This document shows, piece by piece, positions 1 to 6,584 of a DNA stretch of 9,727 bases. The position numbers and the translations under genes are program-made. The notes under the pieces are model-generated. The model saw only the letters and a program-made list of their open reading frames with translations, was not told where the DNA came from and made no database searches. Source of the DNA: Phycisphaeraceae bacterium. GTDB lineage: Bacteria; Planctomycetota; Phycisphaerae; Phycisphaerales; Phycisphaeraceae. How positions within the stretch are numbered: position 1 is the stretch's first letter; each line of letters begins with the position of its first letter. The DNA lies in the NCBI GenBank assembly GCA_020850375.1, contig JADZET010000114.1, positions 1 through 9,727 on the forward strand, read 5' to 3'.

Positions 1-244
1 ATTCCTTGGCGATGATCTTTTCGACGCACTCGGGGGTGATGGGCTCGACGTAGGTTCGGTCGGCGAACTGGGGGTCGGTCATGATGGTGGCGGGGTTGGA
101 GTTGACCAGGACGACCTGGTACCCCTCTTCGCGCAAGGCTTTACAGGCCTGGGTGCCGGAGTAGTCAAACTCGCAGGCCTGGCCGATGACGATGGGACCG
201 GAGCCGATGATCAGGATGGTGCGGATGTCGGTGCGTTTGGGCAT
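1..244 (-). CDS. carB: Carbamoyl-phosphate synthase large subunit, N-terminal fragment (cut by window start)
   Basis: CarB makes carbamoyl phosphate from glutamine-derived ammonia, bicarbonate and two ATP, feeding pyrimidine and arginine synthesis in the cytoplasm. Only the first 81 codons are in the window, and the frame is still open at base 1. The protein begins [16 protein letters not shown]. Residues 14-33 carry the family hallmark [20 protein letters not shown], followed by [13 protein letters not shown] at about 47-58 and YVEPITPE at 65-72. These are the opening strands of the first ATP-grasp half (carboxyphosphate domain). The start at 244 matches the usual CarB N-terminus (MPKRTDI). 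There is no Shine-Dalgarno sequence; the bases just upstream in the sense strand are C-rich. The gene diverges from rpoZ, so it must have its own promoter between 245 and about 420. Confidence 0.95.
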   Translation of the reverse strand, partial: MPKRTDIRTILIIGSGPIVIGQACEFDYSGTQACKALREEGYQVVLVNSNPATIMTDPQFADRTYVEPITPECVEKIIAKE

Positions 245-410
245 GGGAGGGGTGGGAGGCAGCTTCCAGGGGGGAATTGGGGGCTACCGGAGTCAGTTCC
301 GGGGGCTTCCGGGGGCTTGCGGGGGGGGCGCAAAATTTTGACGAGGATAACAGTTTAGGGGGGTGGGGGCAATGGCGTTGCAGGGGGTGCGGCGGGGCTT
401 GCCGGGGGGG
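245..410 (+). other. G-tract-rich intergenic region between carB and rpoZ
   Basis: Runs of five or more G occur on the plus strand at 269-274, 279-283, 301-305, 311-315, 321-328, 358-363, 365-369, 383-387 and 404-410. A shorter GGG/GGGG/GGG series is at 245-256. The three runs at 301-328 are separated by five-base loops (CTTCC, CTTGC) and fit a G-quadruplex pattern. No open reading frame in this stretch looks real. It holds the candidate carB promoter and lies just upstream of the rpoZ promoter. Confidence 0.5.
344..372 (-). promoter_or_regulatory. Candidate carB promoter (extended -10)
   Basis: Read on the minus strand, TTGCCC (367-372) is followed after 17 bases by TATCCT (344-349), and TG lies one base upstream of the -10, giving TGTTATCCT. 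The same nine bases occur upstream of dapL (4736-4744). The site falls in the only AT-rich island (about 331-357) of this intergenic region. It would give a leader of roughly 90 bases. This is assigned by eye and is not an experimentally known promoter. Confidence 0.35.
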
Positions 411-427
411 CATGGATGGCGTATACT
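399..427 (+). promoter_or_regulatory. Candidate sigma-70-type promoter for rpoZ-coaC
   Basis: TTGCCG (399-404), a 17-base spacer and TATACT (422-427) form a reasonable -35/-10 pair. Transcription would start near 434, about 33 bases before the rpoZ start codon. The good -10 and the optimal spacing support it; the -35 is imperfect. Confidence 0.5.
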
Positions 428-466
428 CTTCGGTTCTTCCAAGTTTTAGAACCAGGGAGCAATCGC

Positions 467-682
467 ATGTTCGAGCCGCTCAAGGGTGAGGATATCGTGG
501 CCAAGGCGGGTGGGCGGTTTAAGCTCACGGCGCTGATCCAGCACCGTGTGCGTGAGCTGATGGAGGGGGCGCGTCCGCTGATCGAGCGGGAGGGTCGCAG
601 CGACCTGGAGCTGGCGATCGAGGAAGTGTCGCAGGGGAAGATCGCGCTGGAGCTGCCGGCGGCGGCGGGCGAAGAGGCCTGA
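467..682 (+). CDS. rpoZ: DNA-directed RNA polymerase omega subunit
   Basis: A small (71-residue) protein read as the omega subunit, which helps beta-prime fold and join the RNA polymerase core. The key evidence is GGRFKLTALIQHRVREL at residues 15-31. This matches the conserved omega helix, in which an Arg-Phe-x-Leu stretch is followed by a helix ending R-x-R-x-L. The acidic LELAIEEVSQGKIALE at about 47-62 matches the later conserved part that includes the family's 'a..EI..GKi' segment. An in-frame ATG at 416 would add 17 residues, but the start at 467 is preferred: AGGGAG (454-459) sits seven bases before it, and the -10 box at 422-427 lies downstream of the 416 codon. It is followed by coaC after 85 bases, a pairing seen in many bacteria where rpoZ precedes coaBC. 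Confidence 0.85.
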   Translation: MFEPLKGEDIVAKAGGRFKLTALIQHRVRELMEGARPLIEREGRSDLELAIEEVSQGKIALELPAAAGEEA

Positions 683-767
683 TTTCTCGACGGCCGAGGG
701 GCCATGCGGTCATGGATGAACCTGTGGGCAAGGGATGGCCGACGTCCGGATGGTGAGGGTACGCGCG

Positions 768-1349
768 ATGAGCAAACAGCCGGCGACAGTCGAAGGGCCC
801 TGGAAGGACCGGAAGGTCGTGGTGGCGGTGACGGGGGGGATCGCGGCTTTTAAGGTGTGCACGGTGGTGAGCCGGCTGGCGCAGGCGGGGGCGCGGGTGC
901 AGGTGCTGATGACGGAGGCGGCGACGAGGTTCGTCGGGCCGCTGACGTTCCAGAGTCTGTCGGGGCGGGCGGTGATCACGAGTATTTGGGAGGCGCAGGA
1001 GGCGCATGACTCGGAGCACGTGCAGGTGGCGCGGTGGGCGGATCTGGTGATTATCGCGCCTTGCACGGCGGACATGCTGGCGAAGCTGGCGGCGGGACTG
1101 ACGGATGACGTGGTGAGCCTGATGGCGTGCGCGAAGCCGCAGAAGACCCCCCTGCTGCTGGCGCCGGCGATGAACGAGCAGATGTGGGTGAACCCGATCA
1201 CGCAGCGGAACCTGGCGACGGTCAGGCAGGTTTTGGGTTATGCGACGGTCGGGCCGGAGGAGGGGTGGCAGGCGTGTCGGACGAGCGGGCCGGGGCGGAT
1301 GAGCGAGCCGGAGGCGATCGTGGCGGCGGCGGAGAAGCTGATTCAGTAG
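768..1349 (+). CDS. coaC: Phosphopantothenoylcysteine decarboxylase (stand-alone flavoprotein, CoaC type)
   Basis: An FMN enzyme of the HFCD family that decarboxylates 4'-phosphopantothenoylcysteine to 4'-phosphopantetheine in coenzyme A synthesis. Residues from the 768 start: flavin-binding VTGGIAAFK at 21-29; the catalytic-histidine region SEHVQVARWADLVIIAPCTA at 82-101 (His84); the substrate clamp PAMNEQMW at 133-140; and the Cys-loop WQACRTSGPGRMSEP at 167-181, with Cys170 in the position of the family's active cysteine. The protein is 193 residues and ends where the decarboxylase half of fused CoaBC ends. No CoaB (synthetase) domain follows; instead there is a stop codon and a repeat element. 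Start 768 has GAGGG eight bases upstream. In-frame ATGs at 735 and 750 would add 11 or 6 residues but have poor ribosome sites. Some other HFCD-family decarboxylase cannot be fully excluded, but the motifs and the rpoZ neighbour favour CoaC. Confidence 0.88.
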   Translation: MSKQPATVEGPWKDRKVVVAVTGGIAAFKVCTVVSRLAQAGARVQVLMTEAATRFVGPLTFQSLSGRAVITSIWEAQEAHDSEHVQVARWADLVIIAPCTADMLAKLAAGLTDDVVSLMACAKPQKTPLLLAPAMNEQMWVNPITQRNLATVRQVLGYATVGPEEGWQACRTSGPGRMSEPEAIVAAAEKLIQ

Positions 1350-1369
1350 GACGGTTCAATCCGGATCAT

Positions 1370-1507
1370 TCAAGACAGTTCACCACGGAGGACACGGAGA
1401 GCACGGAGAAGACACGGAGGGAGGCATGATCGCCTGCTTCCGTCGATGTCATTTTTGTTACTTCTTCTGCTCTGTGTCTTCTCCGTGTTCTCCGTGCTCT
1501 CCGTGGT
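1370..1507. repeat. CACGGAG inverted-repeat element, copy 1
   Basis: Two 34-base arms, 1382-1415 and 1474-1507, are reverse complements at 31 of 34 positions and flank a 58-base centre. Each arm is a run of CACGGAG units repeating about every nine bases. The element opens with TCAAGACAGTT (1370-1380), almost identical to the opening of copy 2 at 8504. It lies 20 bases after the coaC stop, and its right half overlaps the 3' end of the convergent YhbP-like gene. As RNA it would fold into a long hairpin and could act as a two-way terminator. No transposase is present. Confidence 0.9.
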
Positions 1508-1970
1508 AAAACTCTTTGATTTCCGCTTTCCAGCCGAAGGATTGGCGGTTGTCGATGAGGCGCAGCCAGGTGGGGGTGACGTGGTAGAGGGTCTGCGCGC
1601 GGGCTAGGGCGAGGAGCTGGGGGTTGTCGCGGAGGAAGGTGAAGCGGGCGAGGTAACAGGACCAGGCGCGGTCGAAGGCTGGACCGGGGGCGAGGGGGCG
1701 GCAGGTGGCGTGGAGCTGGAGGCCGCGGAGGGTGGCGGGGGCGGCGTCGTCGGGGTGGTAGAGGGTCAGGGCGACGCGGGGGTGGCGGGCGAGGTGCTGG
1801 GCGTGGGCGGTGGCGGGGCTGGAGATGAAGTAGAGATTCAGATTCTCGTCGGGGGCGAACTGGATGTTGGCGGCGTGGGGGTGGCCGTGCTCGTCGGTGG
1901 TGGCGAGGGAGGCGGTGCGGCAGTGGGCGAGGAGGTCGCGGGCGAGTTGGAGGGGGCTGGGCGTGGTCAT
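1458..1970 (-). CDS. Pyridoxamine-5'-phosphate-oxidase-like FMN split-barrel protein (YhbP/UPF0306-like)
   Basis: A 170-residue protein with the split-barrel pattern of small flavin or pyridoxamine-oxidase-like proteins. ASLATTDEHGHPHAANIQF at 20-38 gives the first two strands, LNLYFIS (44-50) and HPRVALTLY (63-71) the next, and LRGLQLHATCRPL (81-93) a later strand. The closing VTPTWLRLIDNRQSFGWK at 131-148 resembles the C-terminal signature of E. coli YhbP, which is why this subgroup is suggested. The substrate is unknown. The start at 1970 overlaps the MFS stop as ATGA, so translation is probably coupled; no Shine-Dalgarno is seen. The last ~16 residues (155-170, HGE repeats ending in EQKK) are encoded by the right arm and centre of the CACGGAG element, and the TAA stop lies in the element's centre. 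The native C-terminus therefore appears to have been replaced. The frame runs open far upstream of 1970, but that part is Arg/Pro-rich and antisense-like. Confidence 0.75.
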   Translation of the reverse strand: MTTPSPLQLARDLLAHCRTASLATTDEHGHPHAANIQFAPDENLNLYFISSPATAHAQHLARHPRVALTLYHPDDAAPATLRGLQLHATCRPLAPGPAFDRAWSCYLARFTFLRDNPQLLALARAQTLYHVTPTWLRLIDNRQSFGWKAEIKEFYHGEHGEHGEDTEQKK

Positions 1971-3430
1971 GCGGGTTCGTCGGGGACGAGGGGCGAGGAG
2001 GCGGGGAGGGATTCGTCGGCGGCGTGGGCCTGGTAGCGGACGCCGGCACGGCGGGCGAAGAAGTAGATGACGGTTGAGCCCAGGGCGAGGAGGAGGCCGC
2101 AGAGGACGAAGACGGGCTGGGTGCCGATGCGGTCGGCCAGTGCGCCGAAGCCGAGGGAGCCCAGGGGCAGGCCGACGAGGAAGCACATGACGAAGAAGCC
2201 GCTGACGCGGCCGCGGAGGTGGCGTGGGGTGGAGCTGAGGATGGCGGTGTTGACGCGGGCCATGGTGCCGACCCACATGCTGCCGGCGGCGGCGATCAGG
2301 AGCAGGGCGACTGGGAGCCGGCCGGCGACGCTGAGCAGGGCCTCGACGGCGCCGAGACAGGGGAGGGTGAGGTAGATGCGCCAGGGGGTGGGGCCGCGGC
2401 GGGAGCGTGCGGCGAGGAGGATGGCGCCGACGACGGCGCCGGCGCCGAAGGCGCTGAGGAAATAGGAATACTCTTTCTCGGCGCCGGCGAAGACTTCGCG
2501 GGAGAGGGCGGGCAGGAGGGTGAGGGTGGGTGAGCCCAGGACGCCGGTGAGCATGACGAGGGCGAGCATGACGAGGATGTCGGGGCGTCGGCGGATGTAG
2601 GACATGCCCTGGCGGAGGCTGCGCAGGGGTGGTTCGTGGGTGGAGGGGGAGGGGGCGGGGGTGAGGTTCATGACGGCCAGGGCGGCGACGACGGCGAGGA
2701 AGCTGACGGCGTTGAAGGTGAAGTTCCATCCGGCGCCGAGGGTGAGCAGGACCATGCCGCCGAGGGCTGGGCCGATGACGCGTGAGGAGTTGAACTGGAG
2801 GGAGTTGAGGGCGACGGCGTTGGTCAGTTCATGTCGGCCGACGAGTTCGGGGATGAGGGACTGGTTGGCGGGGAAGATGGCGACGTTGATCAGGCCCATG
2901 AAGAGGGAGGAGAGGATGATCTGCCAGACCTGGATGTTTCCGGACCAGTAGAGGAGGGCGAGGGCGAGGGCGATGACGGAGGCGAGGAGGTTGGCGACGC
3001 CCAGGAGCCATCGTCGGTCGAGGCGGTCGGCCAGAACGCCGGACATGGGGGTCAGCAGGGCTGGGGCGCCGAGGGCGAAGGCGTCGAGTCCGACCCAGAG
3101 CTTGCTGTGCCCGCTGAGCTCGTAGACGAGCCAGGAGCGTGCGGTGGTGTGCATCCAGGAGCCGATGTTGCTGACGAAGGAGCCGGCCCAGAAGAGGCGG
3201 TAGTTGCGGTGTCGGAGGGAGACGGCGGCGGAGGCGAGGCCGCGGAGGGGTAAGGTGAGGGGTCCGGAGAGGTCGAACATGCGGCCGACGGAGGAGGCGA
3301 GGCGCGTGCGCGGGGCGAGGGAATCGTCGGGGGATTCGTGGGGGATTTCAGGAGAGTACCCCCCGGCGGAGCCGGGGGCTGAACCATTTGGCGTGGGGGC
3401 GGGGTCGCTTCCGGGGGCGGGCGTGGTCAT
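1967..3430 (-). CDS. Major facilitator superfamily exporter (MFS_3/EntS-like)
   Basis: A 487-residue inner-membrane transporter, expected to export a small molecule by proton antiport. A Pro/Ser/Gly-rich N-terminal stretch of about 75 residues precedes the first helix (LFWAGSFVSNIGSWM, 79-93). MFS motif A appears as GVLADRLDRR at 131-140 between helices 2 and 3. NSSRVIGPALGG at 214-225 is typical of the MFS_3 (enterobactin-exporter-like) group. A polar central loop at about 257-285 is followed by the second bundle (285-460), with a motif-A-like repeat (LADRIG, 431-436). The C-tail is polar. The ATG at 3430 overlaps the dapL stop by one base (TGATG); a GTG one codon earlier is also possible. 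Downstream it overlaps the YhbP-like gene by four bases. The operon position hints at a link to amino-acid metabolism, but the substrate cannot be read from the sequence. Confidence 0.92.
   Translation of the reverse strand: MTTPAPGSDPAPTPNGSAPGSAGGYSPEIPHESPDDSLAPRTRLASSVGRMFDLSGPLTLPLRGLASAAVSLRHRNYRLFWAGSFVSNIGSWMHTTARSWLVYELSGHSKLWVGLDAFALGAPALLTPMSGVLADRLDRRWLLGVANLLASVIALALALLYWSGNIQVWQIILSSLFMGLINVAIFPANQSLIPELVGRHELTNAVALNSLQFNSSRVIGPALGGMVLLTLGAGWNFTFNAVSFLAVVAALAVMNLTPAPSPSTHEPPLRSLRQGMSYIRRRPDILVMLALVMLTGVLGSPTLTLLPALSREVFAGAEKEYSYFLSAFGAGAVVGAILLAARSRRGPTPWRIYLTLPCLGAVEALLSVAGRLPVALLLIAAAGSMWVGTMARVNTAILSSTPRHLRGRVSGFFVMCFLVGLPLGSLGFGALADRIGTQPVFVLCGLLLALGSTVIYFFARRAGVRYQAHAADESLPASSPLVPDEPA
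3360..3378. repeat. Perfect GC hairpin inside the MFS N-terminal coding region
   Basis: CCCCCGGC (3360-3367) and GCCGGGGG (3371-3378) are perfect reverse complements around a GGA loop. The site encodes part of the low-complexity N-terminal extension of the exporter, about 50-70 bases into the message. It could slow translation initiation, or be a small REP-like palindrome that landed in a tolerant coding segment. Confidence 0.5.
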
Positions 3431-4686
3431 CACAGCTTCAGTCTATGGCGCAGGCGGTGCATGGCCTCTTCGACGTTGGGGCGGCTGTTGAAGGCGCTGA
3501 TGCGGAAGTATCCCTCGCCGGCGGCGCCGAAGCCGCTGCCGGGGGTGCCGACGATGTGGGCTTGGCGGAGGAGCTTGTCGAAGAAATCCCAGCTTCCCCC
3601 GGAAGTGTCTGGGGTTTTCAGCCAGACGTAGGGGGCGTTCTCGCCGCCGTGGACGGTCAGGCCGAGGTCGGTGAGCGTCCAGTGGATGAGGCGGGCGTTT
3701 TGCATGTAGAAATCGACGGTCTGGCGGACCTGCTGGCGGCCGTCGGGGGAGTAGATGGCCTCGGCGCCGCGCTGGACGACGTAGGAGGCGCCGTTGAACT
3801 TGGTGGTCTGACGGCGGAGCCAGAGCTTGTGGAGCTCGACACGCGAGCCGTCGGCGGCGCGGCCGGTGAGGGTCTTGGGGACGACGGTCAGGCCGCAGCG
3901 GACACCGGTGAAGCCGGCGGTCTTGGAGAAGCTGCGGAACTCGACGGCGACGTCACGGGCCCCGGGAATCTCGTAGATGGAGTGGGGGATTTCGGGGTCG
4001 GTGATGAAGGCCTCGTAGGCGGCGTCGAAGAGGATCAGGGTGTCGTTGGCGCGGGCGTAGTCGACCCAGCGGCGGAGGGTGTCGCGGGAGGCGACGGAGC
4101 CGGTGGGGTTGTTGGGGTAGCAGAGGTAGACGATGTCGACGCGCTGCTTGGGAAGGTCGGGGGTGAAGTTGTTGTCGGCGGTGGCGGGGAGGTAGACCAG
4201 GCCTTCGAACTCGCCGGCGGGGGAGGCGGGGCCGGTGTTGCCGATCATGACGTTGGTGTCAACGTAGACGGGGTAGACGGGGTCGAGCACCGCGATGATA
4301 TTCCCCCCCTGCTGCTGCCTTCCGGGGGCGAGGATGTCCAGGAAGTTGGCGGTGTCGCACTTGGAGCCGTCGGAGATGAAGACCTCGTCGGGTTGGATGT
4401 CGCAGCCGCGGGCTTGGAAGTCGAACTGGGCGACTTTTTCGCGCAGGAAATCGTAGCCCTGCTCGGGGCCGTAGCCCCGGAAGGTTTCGCGTGCGGCCAT
4501 GTCGTCGACGGCCTGGTGCATGGCGGCGATGACGGCGGGGGCGAGGGGCTCGGTGACGTCGCCGATGCCGAGGCGGATAATCTTGGCCTGGGGGTTGTCC
4601 TTGGCGAAGGCGGCGACGCGGCGGCTGATCTCGGGGAAGAGATAGCCGGCCTTGAGCTTGAGGAAGTGATCGTTGATGCGGGGCAT
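3430..4686 (-). CDS. dapL: LL-diaminopimelate aminotransferase
   Basis: A PLP-dependent class I aminotransferase that converts tetrahydrodipicolinate plus glutamate directly to LL-diaminopimelate, bypassing the succinyl or acetyl steps of the lysine/peptidoglycan pathway. The N-terminus [20 protein letters not shown] is nearly diagnostic of DapL. Other landmarks are [11 protein letters not shown] (38-48), [15 protein letters not shown] (69-83), ISDGSKCD (104-111), [13 protein letters not shown] (135-147), PNNPTG (191-196), DAAYEAF (221-227) and [10 protein letters not shown] (252-261), with Lys255 as the PLP Schiff-base lysine. FRISAF (394-399) supplies the substrate-carboxylate arginine. Length (418) is normal. 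A short Gln/Gly-rich insertion, PGRQQQGGN at 121-129, lies before DPVYPVY where relatives have a shorter loop. It is the first gene of a tight operon with the MFS exporter and the YhbP-like gene, and lies 93 bases after the hydrolase-like gene. Confidence 0.97.
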   Translation of the reverse strand: MPRINDHFLKLKAGYLFPEISRRVAAFAKDNPQAKIIRLGIGDVTEPLAPAVIAAMHQAVDDMAARETFRGYGPEQGYDFLREKVAQFDFQARGCDIQPDEVFISDGSKCDTANFLDILAPGRQQQGGNIIAVLDPVYPVYVDTNVMIGNTGPASPAGEFEGLVYLPATADNNFTPDLPKQRVDIVYLCYPNNPTGSVASRDTLRRWVDYARANDTLILFDAAYEAFITDPEIPHSIYEIPGARDVAVEFRSFSKTAGFTGVRCGLTVVPKTLTGRAADGSRVELHKLWLRRQTTKFNGASYVVQRGAEAIYSPDGRQQVRQTVDFYMQNARLIHWTLTDLGLTVHGGENAPYVWLKTPDTSGGSWDFFDKLLRQAHIVGTPGSGFGAAGEGYFRISAFNSRPNVEEAMHRLRHRLKL

Positions 4687-4702
4687 GAGCAGATCCGTGG
4701 GT

Positions 4703-4731
4703 TGTGAGGGAGGTGGGCGTGTGTGAGGGAG
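4703..4731. repeat. Ten-base direct repeat in the dapL leader
   Basis: TGTGAGGGAG occurs at 4703-4712 and 4722-4731 (CTCCCTCACA in the dapL sense), start to start 19 bases. It lies between the candidate -10 and the dapL start codon. It could be a regulator-binding site or simple purine-rich low-complexity sequence. Confidence 0.3.
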
Positions 4732-4735
4732 AAAC

Positions 4736-4744
4736 AGGATAACA
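4736..4744 (-). promoter_or_regulatory. Candidate dapL promoter, extended -10
   Basis: TGTTATCCT on the minus strand fits an extended -10 (TG-N-TATCCT) and repeats exactly the nine bases found upstream of carB. It would start transcription near 4728, leaving a leader of about 42 bases. No convincing -35 is visible at the right distance, so dapL might instead be read through from the upstream hydrolase-like gene. Confidence 0.35.
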
Positions 4745-4779
4745 CGGGGGCGGATTAGGAGTGATCTTAGGCGGGGTGG

Positions 4780-6450
4780 TCAGAGGCCGGCGAGCTCGAG
4801 GGCTTTTTCGACGGCGGGGTGGCGGGATTCGATGTCGTTGGCGGAGCGGCCGATGATGGTGGGCAGGACGCCGTGGGAGGCGTAGACGGCCAGGACGCGG
4901 AGGGCTTCTTCCGGGGAGCCCTGGAGGCGGGAGTAGCCGATGGTTCTGCACCAGCGGCCGAGGAGGAACTGGTTGAGGTCGCAGGGGCCAGTGCGTTCGA
5001 GCTGGTCGAGGGTGGGACTGCCCCACTTGTAGAGGTGGGCTTGGGCGAAGGACAGGCCGAGGGTGGTTTCGTTGAGGCCCTCGCCGCCGACGACCAGGCC
5101 GCGGTGGAGTTGGGCGACTTCGTCGATCAGGCGCGTCATGGCCTGGGTGGAGGTCTGGTTCTCGACGAGGCAGCGGTGGATGTTGCCGGTGACGAGGGTG
5201 ACGTCGATGAAGACGGCGGCGAGGTCGAGGTCCGTCACGACGCCGTGGATGGCGCTGCCCAGGATGTGCCGCCAATAGGCGAGGCCGGGGTGGGTCTTGG
5301 TCATGGCGCAGCGGTGCTGGTTTTCGAGGCGGGCGGAGGGGCCCTCGGGGGGCGAGACAGGACCCTTGCCTTTGATCCAGGACCAGCCCTGGACTTGGCG
5401 GGTTTCGACGTCCTCGTAGAGGAAGTCGCGGAGGTGGGGGTGGAGGGGGTGAGTCGGGTCGGCTTCGAGGGCGTTGAAGTGGGGCATGACGCGGAAGCCC
5501 ATGGACGCGCCCTTGCGGATGAAGGCCTGGGCGTCGGGGCTGGACGTGTACGTCGGGTAGTTCTGGTCGTAGGGGTCGGTGCGCCAGTGGCTGAGGTGGA
5601 TGATGACCTTGCGGGGGTCGACGCGCTTGGACAAGGCGTCGAGGATGGCGGTGTCGGAGGGGCACCAGGAGACGGCGAGCTTGACCTGGTCGACCCATTC
5701 GGGGTGGGAGCGATCACGATTGGCGGGGAGCGAGGCGAGCCAGTGGCGGTATGAGGCGGCGGGGACGTGCCAGTCGCCCTGGTGGACGCTGATGCGCCAG
5801 GCGAGTCCGCCGGCGGCGCGGTTGTCGTCGAGTGGGCCGTAGGCTTCGGTCTCGAAGGAGAGGGATTGGTCGGGGTGGACGCTCAGGGCCTTGTAGATGC
5901 CCTGGGCGTCGTGGGTCTGGATGCTGAAGCCTTCGTCCTGGCCCTGGAGGATGGCCAGGCCGGCCTCCCAGTACTGGGGCCAGGCCCAGCGGAAGTTGTG
6001 CAGGAGCGGGTCGGCGAGTTTGAGGCGCGCGCCCTGGAAGAAGGGGGCGACGAGGTCGAGGTCGGGGGCGATCCCCCCTACCGACCAGCGGATGGAGCGC
6101 AGGGCGGCGCGGTGGGACATGCCCGAGGGCTCGATGAGCAGGTCGCCGGTGTCGGGGTCCTCGGAGCAGGTGACGACGGCGATGCCGTCCCAGACCTCGA
6201 TGAGGAACTGGGCGCGGGTGGGCGAGAGAAGCTTGCAGGCGGCGCGGCCCCAGTAGCGGTCGGTGAGGTCGACGGGTTGGTGGCCGCGGAAGGCGAGTTG
6301 GAGCGGCGAGGTCGGCGGGTCGGTGGTCGGAGGTGCGAGGTAGGCGCGTCCGGTGGCGAGATTGGTCAGGCTCACCAAAGCGCCACGGACAAGCTGGGCT
6401 TCGAGGGTTTTGGAGCGAATGATCAGACGATCGTCTTGAACATGGAGCAT
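4780..6450 (-). CDS. Glycoside-hydrolase-like TIM-barrel protein (DUF6259-like)
   Basis: A 556-residue protein without a signal peptide, so probably cytosolic. The N-terminal ~240 residues look like a beta-sandwich: KTLEAQLVRGALVSLTNLATG (14-34) resembles the opening of galactose-mutarotase-like domains that precede many glycosidase barrels. The second half has alternating strand/helix patterns of a TIM barrel, including KLAVSWCPS (257-265), KVIIHLSHWR (281-290), GFRVMPHFNALEADP (318-332), AAVFIDVT (411-418), GLVVGGEGLNE (451-461) and GVLPTIIG (527-534). Asp416 and Glu457 sit at strand ends where catalytic acids usually lie, but this assignment is inference. The closest family I can suggest is DUF6259; the substrate is not recognisable. 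The gene diverges from the deoR-type regulator across about 190 bases with repeated operator-like sites, which supports a role in sugar use. The start at 6450 has only a weak ribosome site. Confidence 0.6.
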   Translation of the reverse strand: MLHVQDDRLIIRSKTLEAQLVRGALVSLTNLATGRAYLAPPTTDPPTSPLQLAFRGHQPVDLTDRYWGRAACKLLSPTRAQFLIEVWDGIAVVTCSEDPDTGDLLIEPSGMSHRAALRSIRWSVGGIAPDLDLVAPFFQGARLKLADPLLHNFRWAWPQYWEAGLAILQGQDEGFSIQTHDAQGIYKALSVHPDQSLSFETEAYGPLDDNRAAGGLAWRISVHQGDWHVPAASYRHWLASLPANRDRSHPEWVDQVKLAVSWCPSDTAILDALSKRVDPRKVIIHLSHWRTDPYDQNYPTYTSSPDAQAFIRKGASMGFRVMPHFNALEADPTHPLHPHLRDFLYEDVETRQVQGWSWIKGKGPVSPPEGPSARLENQHRCAMTKTHPGLAYWRHILGSAIHGVVTDLDLAAVFIDVTLVTGNIHRCLVENQTSTQAMTRLIDEVAQLHRGLVVGGEGLNETTLGLSFAQAHLYKWGSPTLDQLERTGPCDLNQFLLGRWCRTIGYSRLQGSPEEALRVLAVYASHGVLPTIIGRSANDIESRHPAVEKALELAGL

Positions 6451-6510
6451 GTTGGAAGACCCCAGGTGGGTGTGTAGAGCATATCCGATTGTGTGGGCTG
6501 CAATTGTGAG

Positions 6511-6579
6511 TCTATCGGCGCGACTTTCGGAACGATCACATTAACGAAAGCCTGTTTGACATTTTCGTACATCTATCGG
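6511..6579. promoter_or_regulatory. Repeated operator-like sites between the hydrolase-like gene and the deoR-type gene
   Basis: TCTATCGG is present exactly at 6511-6518 and 6572-6579, 61 bases apart (close to six helical turns). CTTTCGG (6524-6530) is a variant, and CTTTCG (6524-6529) forms an inverted repeat with CGAAAG (6545-6550). TCCGAT at 6484-6489 is the inverse of ATCGGA at 6575-6580. The right-hand copy lies between the -35 and -10 of the regulator's promoter, so binding there would block transcription. DeoR-family repressors typically bind several such sites in divergent promoters; assignment to this regulator is inference. Confidence 0.45.
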
Positions 6580-6584
6580 ACAAT
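6556..6584 (+). promoter_or_regulatory. Promoter of the deoR-type regulator gene
   Basis: A perfect -35 TTGACA (6556-6561) is followed after 17 bases by GACAAT (6579-6584), four of six matches to the -10 consensus. Transcription would begin near 6591, about 49 bases before the start codon. The operator-like TCTATCGG at 6572-6579 fills the end of the spacer and touches the -10, suggesting autorepression. Confidence 0.55.

Noticed and set aside
1382..1507. CACGGAG arrays as a CRISPR array
   Set aside because: The unit is only nine bases with no unique spacers, the arms are inverted relative to each other, and no cas gene is nearby.
1971..2729. Upstream in-frame extension of the YhbP-like gene
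   Set aside because: The added residues are Arg/Pro/His-rich and lie within the MFS gene in another frame; the real start at 1970 overlaps the MFS stop as ATGA.
3388..4707. Long plus-strand open frame (439 codons) opposite dapL
   Set aside because: Product is Gly/Val/Glu/Asp-rich with no domain; it is the reverse reading of a clear dapL gene and is open because of codon-position GC bias.
4687..4779. Riboswitch in the dapL leader
   Set aside because: The leader is too short and lacks the conserved structure of a lysine riboswitch.
4259..5698. Minus-strand open frame (479 codons) overlapping the hydrolase-like gene and dapL out of frame
   Set aside because: Arg/Pro-rich translation with no recognisable motif; shadow of two genuine genes on the same strand.
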